Shown one piece after another: positions 8,284-16,879 of a stretch of DNA of 64,000 nt. The notes under the pieces are model-generated. The model saw only the letters and a program-made list of their open reading frames with translations. It did no database searches and had not been told where the DNA came from. A program made the position numbers and the translations under genes. Source of the DNA: Hyphomicrobiales bacterium (lineage in GTDB: Bacteria; Pseudomonadota; Alphaproteobacteria; Rhizobiales; Methylopilaceae); the NCBI GenBank assembly GCA_022842205.1, contig JALHQA010000001.1, positions 186,001 through 250,000 of the forward strand. The letters run 5' to 3'. Positions within the stretch are counted from its first letter, which is position 1, and every line of letters starts with the position of its first letter.

Positions 8284-8487
8284 TCAGTCGGCGATGACGA
8301 ACGTCACCATCATGTTCACCCGGTAGCCGGTGATCTTGCCGTCCTTGATCTGCACCTTCTGCTCCTTGATCCATGCGCCCTCGACATTGTCGAGCGTTTT
8401 GGCTGCCCGGCTGATGCCGGTCTGGATGGCATCCTCGAAGCTCTTGTTGGACGTGGACGTGACCTCGATGACTTTGGCTACGGACAT
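8284..8487 (-). CDS. Dodecin family flavin-binding protein
   Basis: 67 residues, the normal dodecin length. The sequence starts MSVAKVIEVTSTSNKSFEDA and has the dodecin pattern throughout: the first strand VIEVTSTSNKSFEDAI, a central amphipathic helix, WIKEQKVQIKDGKITGYRVN and a last strand VTFVIAD. Dodecins form dodecamers that store or buffer flavins (riboflavin, FMN) in the cytoplasm. The Trp of AWIKEQ is the residue that stacks on the isoalloxazine ring in known members. It stands alone, between the DUF1648-like minigene and tRNA-Gly. Confidence 0.95.
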   Translation of the reverse strand: MSVAKVIEVTSTSNKSFEDAIQTGISRAAKTLDNVEGAWIKEQKVQIKDGKITGYRVNMMVTFVIAD

Positions 8488-8539
8488 GTGTTCGCTCCTC
8501 TACGCCCCCGACCCATTCTGGCAGGTCCGGCCGGGGCGT

Positions 8540-8689
8540 TCAAATGCGGCCAGGCCGCGGCGCAAACCAGGCCGGCCTGCCGTCGAATCTCCATTGCATC
8601 GGGATGCGGTTCTCGGGAATGCGAAAATTCGCGATGGCGGCGATAACCGCCATCGCGATAACGACGAGAAGGGAAAGCCCCTCGATCAA
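8540..8689 (-). CDS. DUF1648-like single-helix membrane minigene
   Basis: 49 residues from a TTG start at 8689 whose first two bases overlap the TGA stop of the upstream exported protein gene; GGAAG lies 5 bases before the TTG. An N-terminal membrane helix (LSLLVVIAMAVIAAIANF) is followed by RIPENRIPMQWRFDGRPAWF. The latter matches the DUF1648 pattern (IPxHW-x-x-DGxPDxW) found at the start of SdpI-type membrane proteins. Here that unit stands alone. Translational coupling to the upstream gene is likely. It was found by eye and is too short to be certain. Confidence 0.5.
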   Translation of the reverse strand: MIEGLSLLVVIAMAVIAAIANFRIPENRIPMQWRFDGRPAWFAPRPGRI

Positions 8690-9246
8690 AGTGCTTCCAG
8701 CGCGGCGAAGTCGATCGCCTGCGCGTAGGCCATCTTGTCCTCGACGGAGCCCGAGCCGTCGACCGTGACAAGGAAGCGGTTGTTGACGACGAGGATCACC
8801 TGCCCGTCGTTTGTCTGCAGCGCGCGGTGTTTGCCGACCTTGGTGACCTTGCCCATCGCCGCGGCCATGCCGGGGTTGGCCAGCATCGGCATCCAGGTGC
8901 CGAGCAGCGGCGAGTCGCCGACGATCTGCAGATCGACGTCCGCGTCGCCCTTCGTGTATTTACGGCCGGCATGAATGCCGCCGCCGAACATGGCCATGCC
9001 CGCGGCATTGCTTTCGCTGTCCTCGGCTTCCCATCCCGACAGCGCCGGCGGCAGGATCGCACTGAGCCCTTCGGCGTTTTTCTGCGCGAGCAGCGTCGAG
9101 GCATAGTCGAGCGCCTGCTTGGCGGCAGAATAGTCCTGCTTGTCGTAGGCGCTGAGCGCCTCATTGATCGAGTCGGTTACCTCGTCGGCGACAGCGGGAA
9201 CGGCAAGCAGCGCGCCGGCAAGCAAAGCGGGCAAAAAGATACGCAT
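8686..9246 (-). CDS. Exported protein of unknown function
   Basis: About 186 residues from the ATG at 9246, which follows AGAGGAAACTAC; an in-frame upstream start at 9330 would put 28 residues before the signal peptide. Signal peptide: MRIFLPALLAGALLAVPAVA, with probable cleavage before DEV. The mature part has a helix with a TPR-like look (AYDKQDYSAAKQALDYASTL) and a later domain ending in an alpha/beta stretch (GQVILVVNNRFLVTVDGSGS). I do not recognise a characterised family. The stop overlaps the DUF1648-like minigene, so the two are probably expressed together. Confidence 0.75.
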   Translation of the reverse strand: MRIFLPALLAGALLAVPAVADEVTDSINEALSAYDKQDYSAAKQALDYASTLLAQKNAEGLSAILPPALSGWEAEDSESNAAGMAMFGGGIHAGRKYTKGDADVDLQIVGDSPLLGTWMPMLANPGMAAAMGKVTKVGKHRALQTNDGQVILVVNNRFLVTVDGSGSVEDKMAYAQAIDFAALEAL

Positions 9247-9330
9247 GTAGTTTCCTCTCAAAGACATGTTCCCCAACATGTCCCCCCGCCGCGCGGTATA
9301 GCCGGGCCAAATGACACCGGCAACTCGCAT

Positions 9331-10437
9331 TCAGGTGCGGAAATGCTTCGAGAGTTTCAGGCCTTGCGCCTGGTAGTTGGAGCCGAGTTCCTGCCCGTAA
9401 AGCGTGTCCGGCCGCGCCGACAGCTTCTCATAGACGAGACGGCCCACGGTCTGCCCGTGCTCCAGAATGAACGGCACTTCGTGGCTGCGCACTTCCAGCA
9501 CCGCGCGCGAGCCCTTGCCCCCCGATTCGGCATGGCCGAACCCCGGATCGAAGAAACCCGCATAATGAACGCGGAATTCGCCGACCAGCGGATCGAACGG
9601 CACCATCTCGGCCGCATAATCCGGCGGCACATGCACCGCTTCGCGCGAGGCGAGAATGTAGAATTCGCCGGGATCGAGGATCAGCTTGCGGTCGCGCGAG
9701 GACACCGGCTCCCAGAAATCCTCGATATCGTAGCCGCGGACATTGTCGACATCGATGACGGCGGCATGGCGCTTGGCGCGGTAACCGACACGCTTGTCCT
9801 TGCCCTGCCCCGCGAGATCGACGGTGACGGAGATACCGTCGCGCAGATCCGGCTGGTCGGTATCGACGAGGCGCTCGGCTTCCTGCAGCGCGCGCATCTC
9901 GTCGCCGGAAAGGCCGACCGAGCCCTTGCGGAAGCGAACCTGCGACAGGCGCGAGCCCGTACGCACAAGAACCGGGAAGGTGCGCGGCGAGACCTCCGCC
10001 CAGAGCGGGCCGGCATAGCCCGGCGGCACCGTGTCGAAGCCGCGCACGCCGTCGGCGATGACGCGGGTAAAGACATCGAGCCTTCCGGTCGAACTTTTCG
10101 GATTGGTGGCCGCGAGAATATCCGGCGGCAGCGCCAGGCCCTCAAGCAGCGGCACGAGATAGACGCAGCCGGTTTCGAGCACCGCGCCATTCTCCAGGCT
10201 GAACTCGTGCAAAAGCACATCGTTCAGCCGTTCGCGCACGCTCTGGCCCGGCCCGGGCAGGAAGCTGGCGCGGATACGATAGGCCTTGCGGCCGAGGCGC
10301 AGATCGAGCGAGGCGGGCTGGATCTGCCGATCGGCCAACGGCGCGCCGGGACTGATCGCGCCCCTTTCGATCAGGGCGCGGATCACCTGCGCGGGTGCAA
10401 TTCCCTCGGCTTCAAGCATGGCGGCACGATCCAGCAT
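9331..10437 (-). CDS. dcd: 2'-deoxycytidine 5'-triphosphate deaminase, long tandem form
   Basis: 368 residues. Converts dCTP to dUTP in pyrimidine deoxynucleotide synthesis. The length is about twice the E. coli Dcd because two dUTPase/Dcd-type beta folds are joined. The first holds QIQPASLDLRLG and TNPKSSTGRLDVFTRV, the second FYILASREAVHVPPDYAAEM and YAGFFDPGFGH. This long form is the standard one in alphaproteobacteria. The SSTGR-type stretch corresponds to the catalytic/nucleotide loop of short Dcd. It reads away from metZ, from which it is separated by 185 bases that include the SAM-II riboswitch. Confidence 0.9.
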   Translation of the reverse strand: MLDRAAMLEAEGIAPAQVIRALIERGAISPGAPLADRQIQPASLDLRLGRKAYRIRASFLPGPGQSVRERLNDVLLHEFSLENGAVLETGCVYLVPLLEGLALPPDILAATNPKSSTGRLDVFTRVIADGVRGFDTVPPGYAGPLWAEVSPRTFPVLVRTGSRLSQVRFRKGSVGLSGDEMRALQEAERLVDTDQPDLRDGISVTVDLAGQGKDKRVGYRAKRHAAVIDVDNVRGYDIEDFWEPVSSRDRKLILDPGEFYILASREAVHVPPDYAAEMVPFDPLVGEFRVHYAGFFDPGFGHAESGGKGSRAVLEVRSHEVPFILEHGQTVGRLVYEKLSARPDTLYGQELGSNYQAQGLKLSKHFRT

Positions 10438-10500
10438 AACGGCTCGTTAGCAAATGAGCCGCATTGACGCCATGCGGGCCGAGGAGTACAGCCTCGCTTA

Positions 10501-10560
10501 TCCCGTGGTGATTTGAGCCGGCCGGCTTGCAGCCACGTTAAACAAATCGCTAAAAGGCCG
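10501..10560 (+). promoter_or_regulatory. SAM-II riboswitch (metA motif)
   Basis: The plus-strand segment has the SAM-II layout. A stem strand CGTGGTGATTTGAGCC leads into a pyrimidine/purine loop, then GGCTTGCAGCCACG closes the stem. The pseudoknot arm AAACAAATCGCTAAAAGG pairs back to the GATTTG part of the first loop. The motif GCTAAAAGG near the 3' end is the best conserved landmark of this class. It lies 63 bases before the metZ ATG. SAM-II elements are found mostly in alphaproteobacteria in front of methionine genes, and they repress translation or expression when S-adenosylmethionine is bound. Confidence 0.9.
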
Positions 10561-10622
10561 TGGCGCGAAGGGGTTATCGTCCCTTGCCGCGCGGCGGCCC
10601 GTATCACACGAGGTCGTTTTTA

Positions 10623-11822
10623 ATGGCTCAGAAACCACCCCTCCCGAACCGCAAGCTCAAGCCCGCAACCATTGCGGTGCATGACGGCGCGCTGCGCAGC
10701 CAGTTCGGCGAAACCTCCGAAGCGTTGTTCCTGACCCAGGGCTATGTCTACGAGTCGATGGAGCAGGCCGAGGCCCGTTTCAACAACACCGACCCGGGCT
10801 TTCAGTATTCCCGCTTTTCGAACCCGACGGTGTCCATGTTCGAACAGCGCATGGCCTCGCTCGAGGGTGCGGAGGATGCGCGCGGAACGGCAACCGGAAT
10901 GGCGGCCGTGACGGCCTCGCTGCTGTCCTGGGTGAATGCCGGCGACCACATCGTCGCGGCGAAGGCGCTGTTCGGTTCCTGCCGCTACATTGTCGAGGAT
11001 CTCGCGCCGCGTTTCGGTATCACGACGACGCTCGTCAACGGCGCGGACCTCGATGCCTGGCGCGCGGCGGTGAAACCGAACACCAAGGCCTTCTTCATCG
11101 AGACGCCGACCAATCCGACGCTCGAGATCTACGACATCGCGGCGATTGCGGAGATCGCGCACAAGGCCGGCGCGAAACTCATCGTCGACAACGTGTTCGC
11201 CACCCCGATCTTCCAGAAGCCGCTCGCACTCGGCGCCGACATCGTCTGCTATTCGGCGACGAAGCACATCGACGGCCAGGGCCGCGTGCTCGGCGGCGTC
11301 GTGCTCGGATCGAAGGAGTTCATCTCCGGCCCGCTGCAGATGTTCGTGCGCCAGACCGGCCCCTCGCTTTCGCCGTTCAATGCATGGGTGATGCTGAAGG
11401 GCCTCGAAACGCTGGCGCTCCGGGTCGAAAAACAGGCCGCGAACGCGGCGAAGATCGCGGATTTTCTCGCCGGCCATCCGAAGATCGCGCGTGTGTTCTA
11501 CCCGTTCCGCGACGACCATCCGCAGGTTGCGCTCGCCAGAAAGCAGATGACCTCCGGCTCCACGCTGGTCGCGTTCGATGTGAAGGGCGCGAAGGCGGAG
11601 GCGTTCCGGTTCGGCGGCGCGCTGGAGATCGTGAAAATCACCAACAATCTCGGCGACGCCAAAAGCCTCATCACCCATCCGGCGACCACGACGCACCAGC
11701 GGCTGGCGCCGGAAGCCCGCGCGGAACTCGGCATATCCGACGCCCTGCTCAGGCTTTCCGTAGGGCTCGAGGATGCCGACGACCTGATCGAGGATCTGGA
11801 CGGCGCGCTGCGCACGATCTAG
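10623..11822 (+). CDS. metZ: O-succinylhomoserine sulfhydrylase
   Basis: 399 residues from the ATG at 10623, preceded by ACGAGG. Makes homocysteine from O-succinylhomoserine and sulfide in methionine synthesis. It is a PLP enzyme of the Cys/Met metabolism family (fold type I). TGMAAVTASLLSWVNAGDHI forms the cofactor phosphate region, KLIVDNVFATP supplies the Asp that contacts the pyridine nitrogen, and SATKHIDGQGRVLGG contains the Schiff-base lysine. C-terminal HPATTTHQRL and LLRLSVGLEDADDLIEDL are standard. The GQGR after the lysine and the SAM-II riboswitch upstream support MetZ over cystathionine gamma-synthase or beta-lyase. Confidence 0.94.
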   Translation: MAQKPPLPNRKLKPATIAVHDGALRSQFGETSEALFLTQGYVYESMEQAEARFNNTDPGFQYSRFSNPTVSMFEQRMASLEGAEDARGTATGMAAVTASLLSWVNAGDHIVAAKALFGSCRYIVEDLAPRFGITTTLVNGADLDAWRAAVKPNTKAFFIETPTNPTLEIYDIAAIAEIAHKAGAKLIVDNVFATPIFQKPLALGADIVCYSATKHIDGQGRVLGGVVLGSKEFISGPLQMFVRQTGPSLSPFNAWVMLKGLETLALRVEKQAANAAKIADFLAGHPKIARVFYPFRDDHPQVALARKQMTSGSTLVAFDVKGAKAEAFRFGGALEIVKITNNLGDAKSLITHPATTTHQRLAPEARAELGISDALLRLSVGLEDADDLIEDLDGALRTI

Positions 11823-11878
11823 GCCGCCGGCGGGTCGGACCGCCACTTTTCGGCAATGGAAGCCCATTCGGATCGCCT

Positions 11879-11884
11879 TATAAT
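11879..11884 (+). promoter_or_regulatory. Probable -10 element (TATAAT) of apaG
   Basis: TATAAT ends 6 bases before the apaG ATG at 11891, so transcription would start at or next to the A of the start codon. No ribosome-binding site lies between the two. No strong -35 is visible. The arrangement implies a leaderless mRNA. Confidence 0.45.
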
Positions 11885-11890
11885 TTCACC

Positions 11891-12283
11891 ATGTATCAGG
11901 CCAAGACGCGCGATATCCAGGTAACGGTCACGCCGAAATTCCTGGCCCGGGAATCGGCGCCGGAGAAGAACCATTTCGTGTGGGCGTATTCGATTGAGAT
12001 CGAGAATCACGGTGCGGAAACGGTGCAACTCATGTCGCGCTACTGGCGCATCGTCGACGGCGCGGGCCGGGTGCAGGAGGTCGAGGGGCCGGGCGTTGTG
12101 GGGGAGCAGCCGGTCCTCAATCCGGGCAGCAGCTTTTCCTATACAAGCGGCGTTCCGCTCACGACGCCTTCCGGCTTCATGGACGGCCATTATGTGATGG
12201 TGACGGACGCGGGCGAGCGTTTCGAGGCCGAAGTGCCCGCTTTCTCGCTGGACAGCGCCGACGAACGCCGTGTCGTCCACTGA
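11891..12283 (+). CDS. apaG: ApaG family protein
   Basis: 130 residues, the family's usual length, forming a fibronectin-III-like beta sandwich. Diagnostic stretches are VTPKFLARESAPEKNHFVWA, YSIEIENHGAETVQLMSRYW, the glycine-rich GPGVVGEQPVLNPGSSFSYT and GFMDGHYVM. In other species ApaG is linked to magnesium/cobalt resistance and to diadenosine tetraphosphate levels, but its biochemical activity is not settled. The gene stands between metZ and trkH on the same strand and seems to have its own promoter, with the ATG right after a TATAAT. Confidence 0.95.
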   Translation: MYQAKTRDIQVTVTPKFLARESAPEKNHFVWAYSIEIENHGAETVQLMSRYWRIVDGAGRVQEVEGPGVVGEQPVLNPGSSFSYTSGVPLTTPSGFMDGHYVMVTDAGERFEAEVPAFSLDSADERRVVH

Positions 12284-12337
12284 CAGCGCGGCACAGCTCC
12301 GCTAGACTTCCCGTTCCCGCCATCAGCCAGAAGACCC

Positions 12338-13789
12338 GTGCCTGATTTCCGACCCATACGCATGATCGTCGGCCTGTTCATCGCGCTGCTTGGCGCGCTG
12401 ATGATTCTGCCGGCCATTGCCGATCTCGTCGTCGGCAACAAGGACTGGCAGGTTTTCGCCGCCTCAAGCGGGGTATCCCTGTTCGTCGGATTCGGTCTGT
12501 GGGCGTCGGGCCGTTCATCGGAACCTGTCGTGCTGACGTTGCGGCAGGCTTTTCTGCTGACAGCCCTGTCCTGGATATCGCTGGCCGGGTTCGCCGCGCT
12601 CCCTTTCGCGTGGTCCGGCCTTGGCCTCGACCTGTCGCGCGCCATCTTCGAGGCCACATCGGGAATCACGACGACAGGCGGAACCGTATTGACGGGGCTC
12701 GACAAGCTCCCGCCCGGCATTCTCCTGTGGCGCGCGATCCTGCACTTCTACGGCGGCATCGGGGTCGTGGTTCTGGCGATTGCCGTGCTGCCGATGCTGC
12801 GCATCGGCGGCATGCAGCTCTTCCGCGCCGAGAGCTCCGACCGTTCGGAGAAAATATTTCCCGCCGCGGCTCAGATCGCCGGGTCCATTTTCGGCGTCTA
12901 TCTCACGCTCAATCTTGCTTGCGCCGTCGCGTATATGCTCGCGGGCATGACGCCGTTTCAGGCGCTGCTGTACGGCATGTCGACCGTGTCGACCGGCGGC
13001 TTCGCGCCGAACGATGCTTCGATCGGCTTTTTTGAAAGCGCGGCTATCGAATGGATCGCCATCATCTTCATGCTTTCGGGCGCGGTGCCATTTGTACTCT
13101 ACATTCACGCCGTGCGCGGAAGGCCTTACAGATTCCTGAAAAGCGCCGAGGTTCGTACCTATCTCGCCATCATTCTGGCGTCCGTCGTGGCACTCTGGGC
13201 GCATGTCGAAATCAACGGCATCGAAACCGGTGCCACCGCTTTCCGCGAGTCGATATTCAACGTCGTTACGTTGATCACGACGACGGGCTTTTCTGTCGTC
13301 GATTACAGCCAGTGGGGCACATTTGTCGAACTTCTGCTGTTCGGCCTCATGCTGTCCGGCGGCTGCAGCGGTTCGACCTCCGGCGGCATCAAGCCGTTGC
13401 GCATTCTCATCACCGCCAAGACGGTAGCGCAGCAGCTCCGCCGCATGATCTACCCGAACGGAGTATTTCCCATCATCTTCGAGGGACATTCGGTCTCGGA
13501 AGAAGTGGTCCGTTCGGTCAACTCGTTTTTCATCGCATACGGGCTCGCCTTCGGCGTTGTCGCCCTCGCGTTGAGCGCCACCGGCGTCGATTTCCTCACC
13601 GCCGTCTCGGCGACCGTGGCCAACCTCTCGAACGTCGGTCCGGCCCTCGGCCAGGTTATCGGCCCCGCCGGGAATTATTTCGTGCTGCCGGACTCGGCCC
13701 TCTGGGTGCTGTCGGCGGCAATGCTGGTCGGCCGCCTCGAAATTTTTACGATCCTGATCCTTTTCCTTCCCCGGTTCTGGCGTCCATAA
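12338..13789 (+). CDS. trkH: Trk/Ktr-type potassium uptake membrane protein
   Basis: 483 residues from GTG at 12338. Inner-membrane potassium translocator with four membrane-pore-membrane repeats. The selectivity-filter-like pore loops are visible as SGITTTGGTVL, MSTVSTGGFAPNDAS, TLITTTGFSVVDYSQWG and VANLSNVGPALGQVIG. GGCSGSTSGGIKPLRI in the third unit is typical of TrkH. TrkH works with the NAD-binding regulatory subunit TrkA, which is not in this window. Seven bases separate it from argE, so the two may be co-transcribed although their jobs are unrelated. Confidence 0.94.
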   Translation: MPDFRPIRMIVGLFIALLGALMILPAIADLVVGNKDWQVFAASSGVSLFVGFGLWASGRSSEPVVLTLRQAFLLTALSWISLAGFAALPFAWSGLGLDLSRAIFEATSGITTTGGTVLTGLDKLPPGILLWRAILHFYGGIGVVVLAIAVLPMLRIGGMQLFRAESSDRSEKIFPAAAQIAGSIFGVYLTLNLACAVAYMLAGMTPFQALLYGMSTVSTGGFAPNDASIGFFESAAIEWIAIIFMLSGAVPFVLYIHAVRGRPYRFLKSAEVRTYLAIILASVVALWAHVEINGIETGATAFRESIFNVVTLITTTGFSVVDYSQWGTFVELLLFGLMLSGGCSGSTSGGIKPLRILITAKTVAQQLRRMIYPNGVFPIIFEGHSVSEEVVRSVNSFFIAYGLAFGVVALALSATGVDFLTAVSATVANLSNVGPALGQVIGPAGNYFVLPDSALWVLSAAMLVGRLEIFTILILFLPRFWRP

Positions 13790-13796
13790 AGGGCGC

Positions 13797-14954
13797 ATGA
13801 AACCCTCGGCCGATATCATCGCCATCCTTGAAAAGCTCGTCGCCTTCGATACGACGAGCAAGAATTCCAATCTTGCCCTCGTGGAATGGGTACGCGCCTT
13901 TCTGGAGAGCCACGGCGTGAAGCCCGTGGTCGTGCCGAACGTCGCCGGCGACAAGGCGCTTCTGTTTGCCCGTATCGGCCCGTCCGGGGTTCCCGCCATT
14001 GCGCTGTCGGCACACACCGATGTCGTGCCGGTGACCGGCCAGACCTGGACGAGCGACCCGTTCACGCTGACGGAACGCGACGGCAAGCTCTACGGGCGCG
14101 GCACTTGCGACATGAAGGGCTTCATCGCGCTGAAGCTCGGCATGGTTCAGGAGTTCCTCGAAAAGCCGCTCAAGCGGCCGGTCGAATTCGTCCTGACATA
14201 TGACGAGGAGACCACGATGGAAGGCGTCGCGCACGCACTCCACGAGCTCGGCCATGCCTGGAGCAAGCCCGCCGCCGTGATCGTCGGTGAACCGACGATG
14301 ATGGAGGTCGTGGACGCGCATCTGTCTATTGCCGGCCTGCGACTCACCTTCAATGGCCGCGCCGCGCATTCGAGCATGCCGCACCTTGGCGCCAGCGCCG
14401 TTCTCGCTGCGCAGGAATTGATGAGCGAGCTTGTACGTATCCAGCAGAGGTTCGAGGACGAGGGCGATCCGACAGGCCGTTTCACGCCGCCCTATTCGAC
14501 GCTGAACATCGGCCGGGTCAGGGGCGGTACGGCGCACAACATCGTCGCGGAGACATGCATGGTCGAGGTGTCGCTGCGCGGCGTCCCCGGCCGCGACATC
14601 GAAAAGGTCATCGACCGCATCATCCGATATGCCGAGGGTACCGTGGTGACGAAAATGCGCGAAACGGCGCCTGAAAGCACTGTCGAAGTGCGGCGCTGGT
14701 TGGCCGCCCCGGCGCTCGCGCCGCAACCGGGATCGGAAGCCGAGAAGCTGGCGATGCGGCTCGCGGGCACGAACCGCACGACGACCGTGTCCTACGCAAC
14801 GGAAGCCGGCTCGTTCCAGCGGGCCGGCCTGCCGACCGTGGTCTGCGGACCGGGAAGTATTGACCAGGCTCACGCGCCGGACGAGTTCATCTCGCTGGAA
14901 CAGCTCGCGCGGGGAGAACAGTTCCTCAAGCGGCTGCTTGAGGAACTGCGCTGA
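13797..14954 (+). CDS. argE: Acetylornithine deacetylase
   Basis: 385 residues, M20 metallopeptidase family. Removes acetate from N-acetylornithine to give ornithine in arginine synthesis. Zinc-site motifs are ALSAHTDVVPVTGQTW (His and Asp), LYGRGTCDMKGFIALKLG and TYDEETTMEGV (the Glu-Glu pair). The dimerisation domain starts at SIAGLRLTFNGRAAHSSMPH, and the C-terminal metal-binding histidine is in GPGSIDQAHAPDEFI. The argD and argF genes lie on the opposite strand directly beyond hslO, making a local arginine group. Its stop is 3 bases from the convergent hslO stop. Confidence 0.93.
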   Translation: MKPSADIIAILEKLVAFDTTSKNSNLALVEWVRAFLESHGVKPVVVPNVAGDKALLFARIGPSGVPAIALSAHTDVVPVTGQTWTSDPFTLTERDGKLYGRGTCDMKGFIALKLGMVQEFLEKPLKRPVEFVLTYDEETTMEGVAHALHELGHAWSKPAAVIVGEPTMMEVVDAHLSIAGLRLTFNGRAAHSSMPHLGASAVLAAQELMSELVRIQQRFEDEGDPTGRFTPPYSTLNIGRVRGGTAHNIVAETCMVEVSLRGVPGRDIEKVIDRIIRYAEGTVVTKMRETAPESTVEVRRWLAAPALAPQPGSEAEKLAMRLAGTNRTTTVSYATEAGSFQRAGLPTVVCGPGSIDQAHAPDEFISLEQLARGEQFLKRLLEELR

Positions 14955-14957
14955 GCA

Positions 14958-15899
14958 TCAGTTCGCCTCGATGCCGATCTCGGACGGCGCGACCGAATAT
15001 TTCGTCGAGCAGAACTCGCACGTCACATTGATCTGGCCGTCGTCGTCGATCATGTCGCGCTTCTCCTCGTCGGAGAAGCTTTTCAGCATGCCGAGAATGC
15101 GCTCCTCGGAGCAGCGGCACGCATGGCGCACCTCCTGCTGCTGGAACACCCGCACGCCGCGCTCGTGGAAGAGTCTGTACAGCAACTCCTCGCTGGCGAT
15201 GGTCGGGTCGATCAGTTCGTGATCCTCGACCGTATCGACGAGCGATTTGGCTTCCATCCAGGCATCATCATCATCGACCGGAGGCTCGACGCCTTCCGGC
15301 GCATCGCCGCCGGGCAGGTCGCGCACCTGCTCGCCGGCGTCCGGCAGGAACTGCACAAGGATGCCACCGGCACGCCATACGTGCTCGCCCGAGCCGATTG
15401 CCTCGGCCACCGCAAGACGCACCTTGGTCGGGATCTGTTCGGACTGGCGGAAATATTCATGCGCGGCATCTTCCAGCCCGCCACCGTCGAGCGGCACGAC
15501 GCCCTGATAGCGCGCCATGTCCACTCCCTGATCGATGGTCATCGCAAGATGACCCTTGCCGAGCAGCTCGCCGCTCGGCGCGCCGTTCGCGGCTTTCAGC
15601 TTCTCGTCGTCGTAACGCGCATAGGCGCGCACGCGGTCGGGCGCCTCGAAATCCACGACCAGCATGTCGATGGGGCCGTCCGAGCGCGTCTGCAGCTGAA
15701 ACCGGCCATCCATCTTCAGCGACGAGCCGAGCAGAACCGCCAGCGCCACGGCCTCGCCGAGCACTTTGGAAACGGGCGCCGGATAGTCGTGGCGCGCCAG
15801 CACGGTGTCGATGGACGAGCCGAGCCTGACGACACGGCCCCGGACGTCCAGCCCCTCGACCTGGAAGGGCAGGATGCGGTCATCGGAGTTCAGCAGCAT
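14958..15899 (-). CDS. hslO: Hsp33 redox-regulated chaperone
   Basis: 313 residues. Cytoplasmic holdase activated by oxidants such as hypochlorite. The N-terminal substrate-binding domain includes LDVRGRVVRLGSSIDTVL and AVALAVLLGSSLKMDGRFQL. The C-terminal redox switch has the four zinc cysteines as CRCSEE followed by CEFCSTKY (CxC ... CxxC). Unfolding of this switch on oxidation exposes the binding surface. It is 33 bases downstream of argF and probably in the argD-argF-hslO transcript, an order I know from other rhizobial genomes. Confidence 0.95.
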   Translation of the reverse strand: MLLNSDDRILPFQVEGLDVRGRVVRLGSSIDTVLARHDYPAPVSKVLGEAVALAVLLGSSLKMDGRFQLQTRSDGPIDMLVVDFEAPDRVRAYARYDDEKLKAANGAPSGELLGKGHLAMTIDQGVDMARYQGVVPLDGGGLEDAAHEYFRQSEQIPTKVRLAVAEAIGSGEHVWRAGGILVQFLPDAGEQVRDLPGGDAPEGVEPPVDDDDAWMEAKSLVDTVEDHELIDPTIASEELLYRLFHERGVRVFQQQEVRHACRCSEERILGMLKSFSDEEKRDMIDDDGQINVTCEFCSTKYSVAPSEIGIEAN

Positions 15900-15932
15900 T
15901 GTTTTCTCACAGCGCCCCGTTCTGCGGGGGTG

Positions 15933-16868
15933 TCAGGCCCGGATTGCGTCAAAACACCAGGCAAGGACGCCCTTCTGCGCATGCAGCCGGTTCTCGGCTT
16001 CATCGAGCACAGCCGATTGCGGGCTGTCGATCACCTCGTCGGTGACCTCCTCGTTGCGATGCGCAGGCAGGCAATGCAGGAAGATGGCGTCGCGATGCGC
16101 CGCTTTCAACAGCTTGGCATTGACCTGATAGGGCTGGAGAAGGTTGTGACGGCGTTCCTTCTCGCCGTCGCCCATCGACACCCACGCATCCGTGACAACC
16201 GCATCGGCCCCGTCGACCGCGGCGAACGGATCGCTCGTCGTCTCGACCGAGGCGCCTTCCTTTTTCGCCCAGGCGATCAGCTCTGGCTTCGGCGCCAGTT
16301 CCGGCGGGGTCGCGATGCGCAGGTTGAAATCGAGCCGTGCCGAGGCATGAACCCAGGAGGCCAGCACATTGTTCGAGTCGCCCGTCCAGGCAACGGTACG
16401 GCCCGTGATCGGCCCCTTGCGTTCCTCGAACGTCATGACATCGGCCATGACCTGGCAGGGATGCGAGGTCTTGGTCAGGCCGTTGATGACAGGCACCTCG
16501 GCCCATTTCGCGAACTCGACGAGCTTCGCGTGGTCGAGCATGCGGATCATGATGGCGTCGGCATAGCGCGACATCACGCGCGCTGTATCCTTGATCGCCT
16601 CGCGTTCGCCGAGTTCGATCTCCTTGCCGGTGACCATGATCGACTCGCCGCCGAGATCGCGGATGCCGACCTCGAACGACATGCGGGTGCGCAGGCTCGG
16701 CTGCTCGAAGATCAGCACCACGGCCTTGCCGTCGAGCACGCGGTCCTGTTTCGCGGCCGGCGTGCGGCGACGCGTCTTGATCGCCTTTCCGGCATCGAGA
16801 ATCGACCGGAGCGTCGGCCCCTGAAATTCGGACAGATCGAGAAAATGGCGCAGCGAACCCTGAGTCAC
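15933..16868 (-). CDS. argF: Ornithine carbamoyltransferase
   Basis: 311 residues. Condenses ornithine and carbamoyl phosphate to citrulline. The carbamoyl-phosphate loop is [14 protein letters not shown] (a SLRTR variant of the STRTR loop). [14 protein letters not shown] is the usual HPxQ element, and [14 protein letters not shown] the second-domain nucleotide-like strand. The ornithine loop region is DAWVSMGD, and [17 protein letters not shown] contains the HCLPA signature. argD ends 11 bases upstream, so expression is shared. Confidence 0.95.
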   Translation of the reverse strand: MTQGSLRHFLDLSEFQGPTLRSILDAGKAIKTRRRTPAAKQDRVLDGKAVVLIFEQPSLRTRMSFEVGIRDLGGESIMVTGKEIELGEREAIKDTARVMSRYADAIMIRMLDHAKLVEFAKWAEVPVINGLTKTSHPCQVMADVMTFEERKGPITGRTVAWTGDSNNVLASWVHASARLDFNLRIATPPELAPKPELIAWAKKEGASVETTSDPFAAVDGADAVVTDAWVSMGDGEKERRHNLLQPYQVNAKLLKAAHRDAIFLHCLPAHRNEEVTDEVIDSPQSAVLDEAENRLHAQKGVLAWCFDAIRA

Positions 16869-16879
16869 GGAAGAATTCC

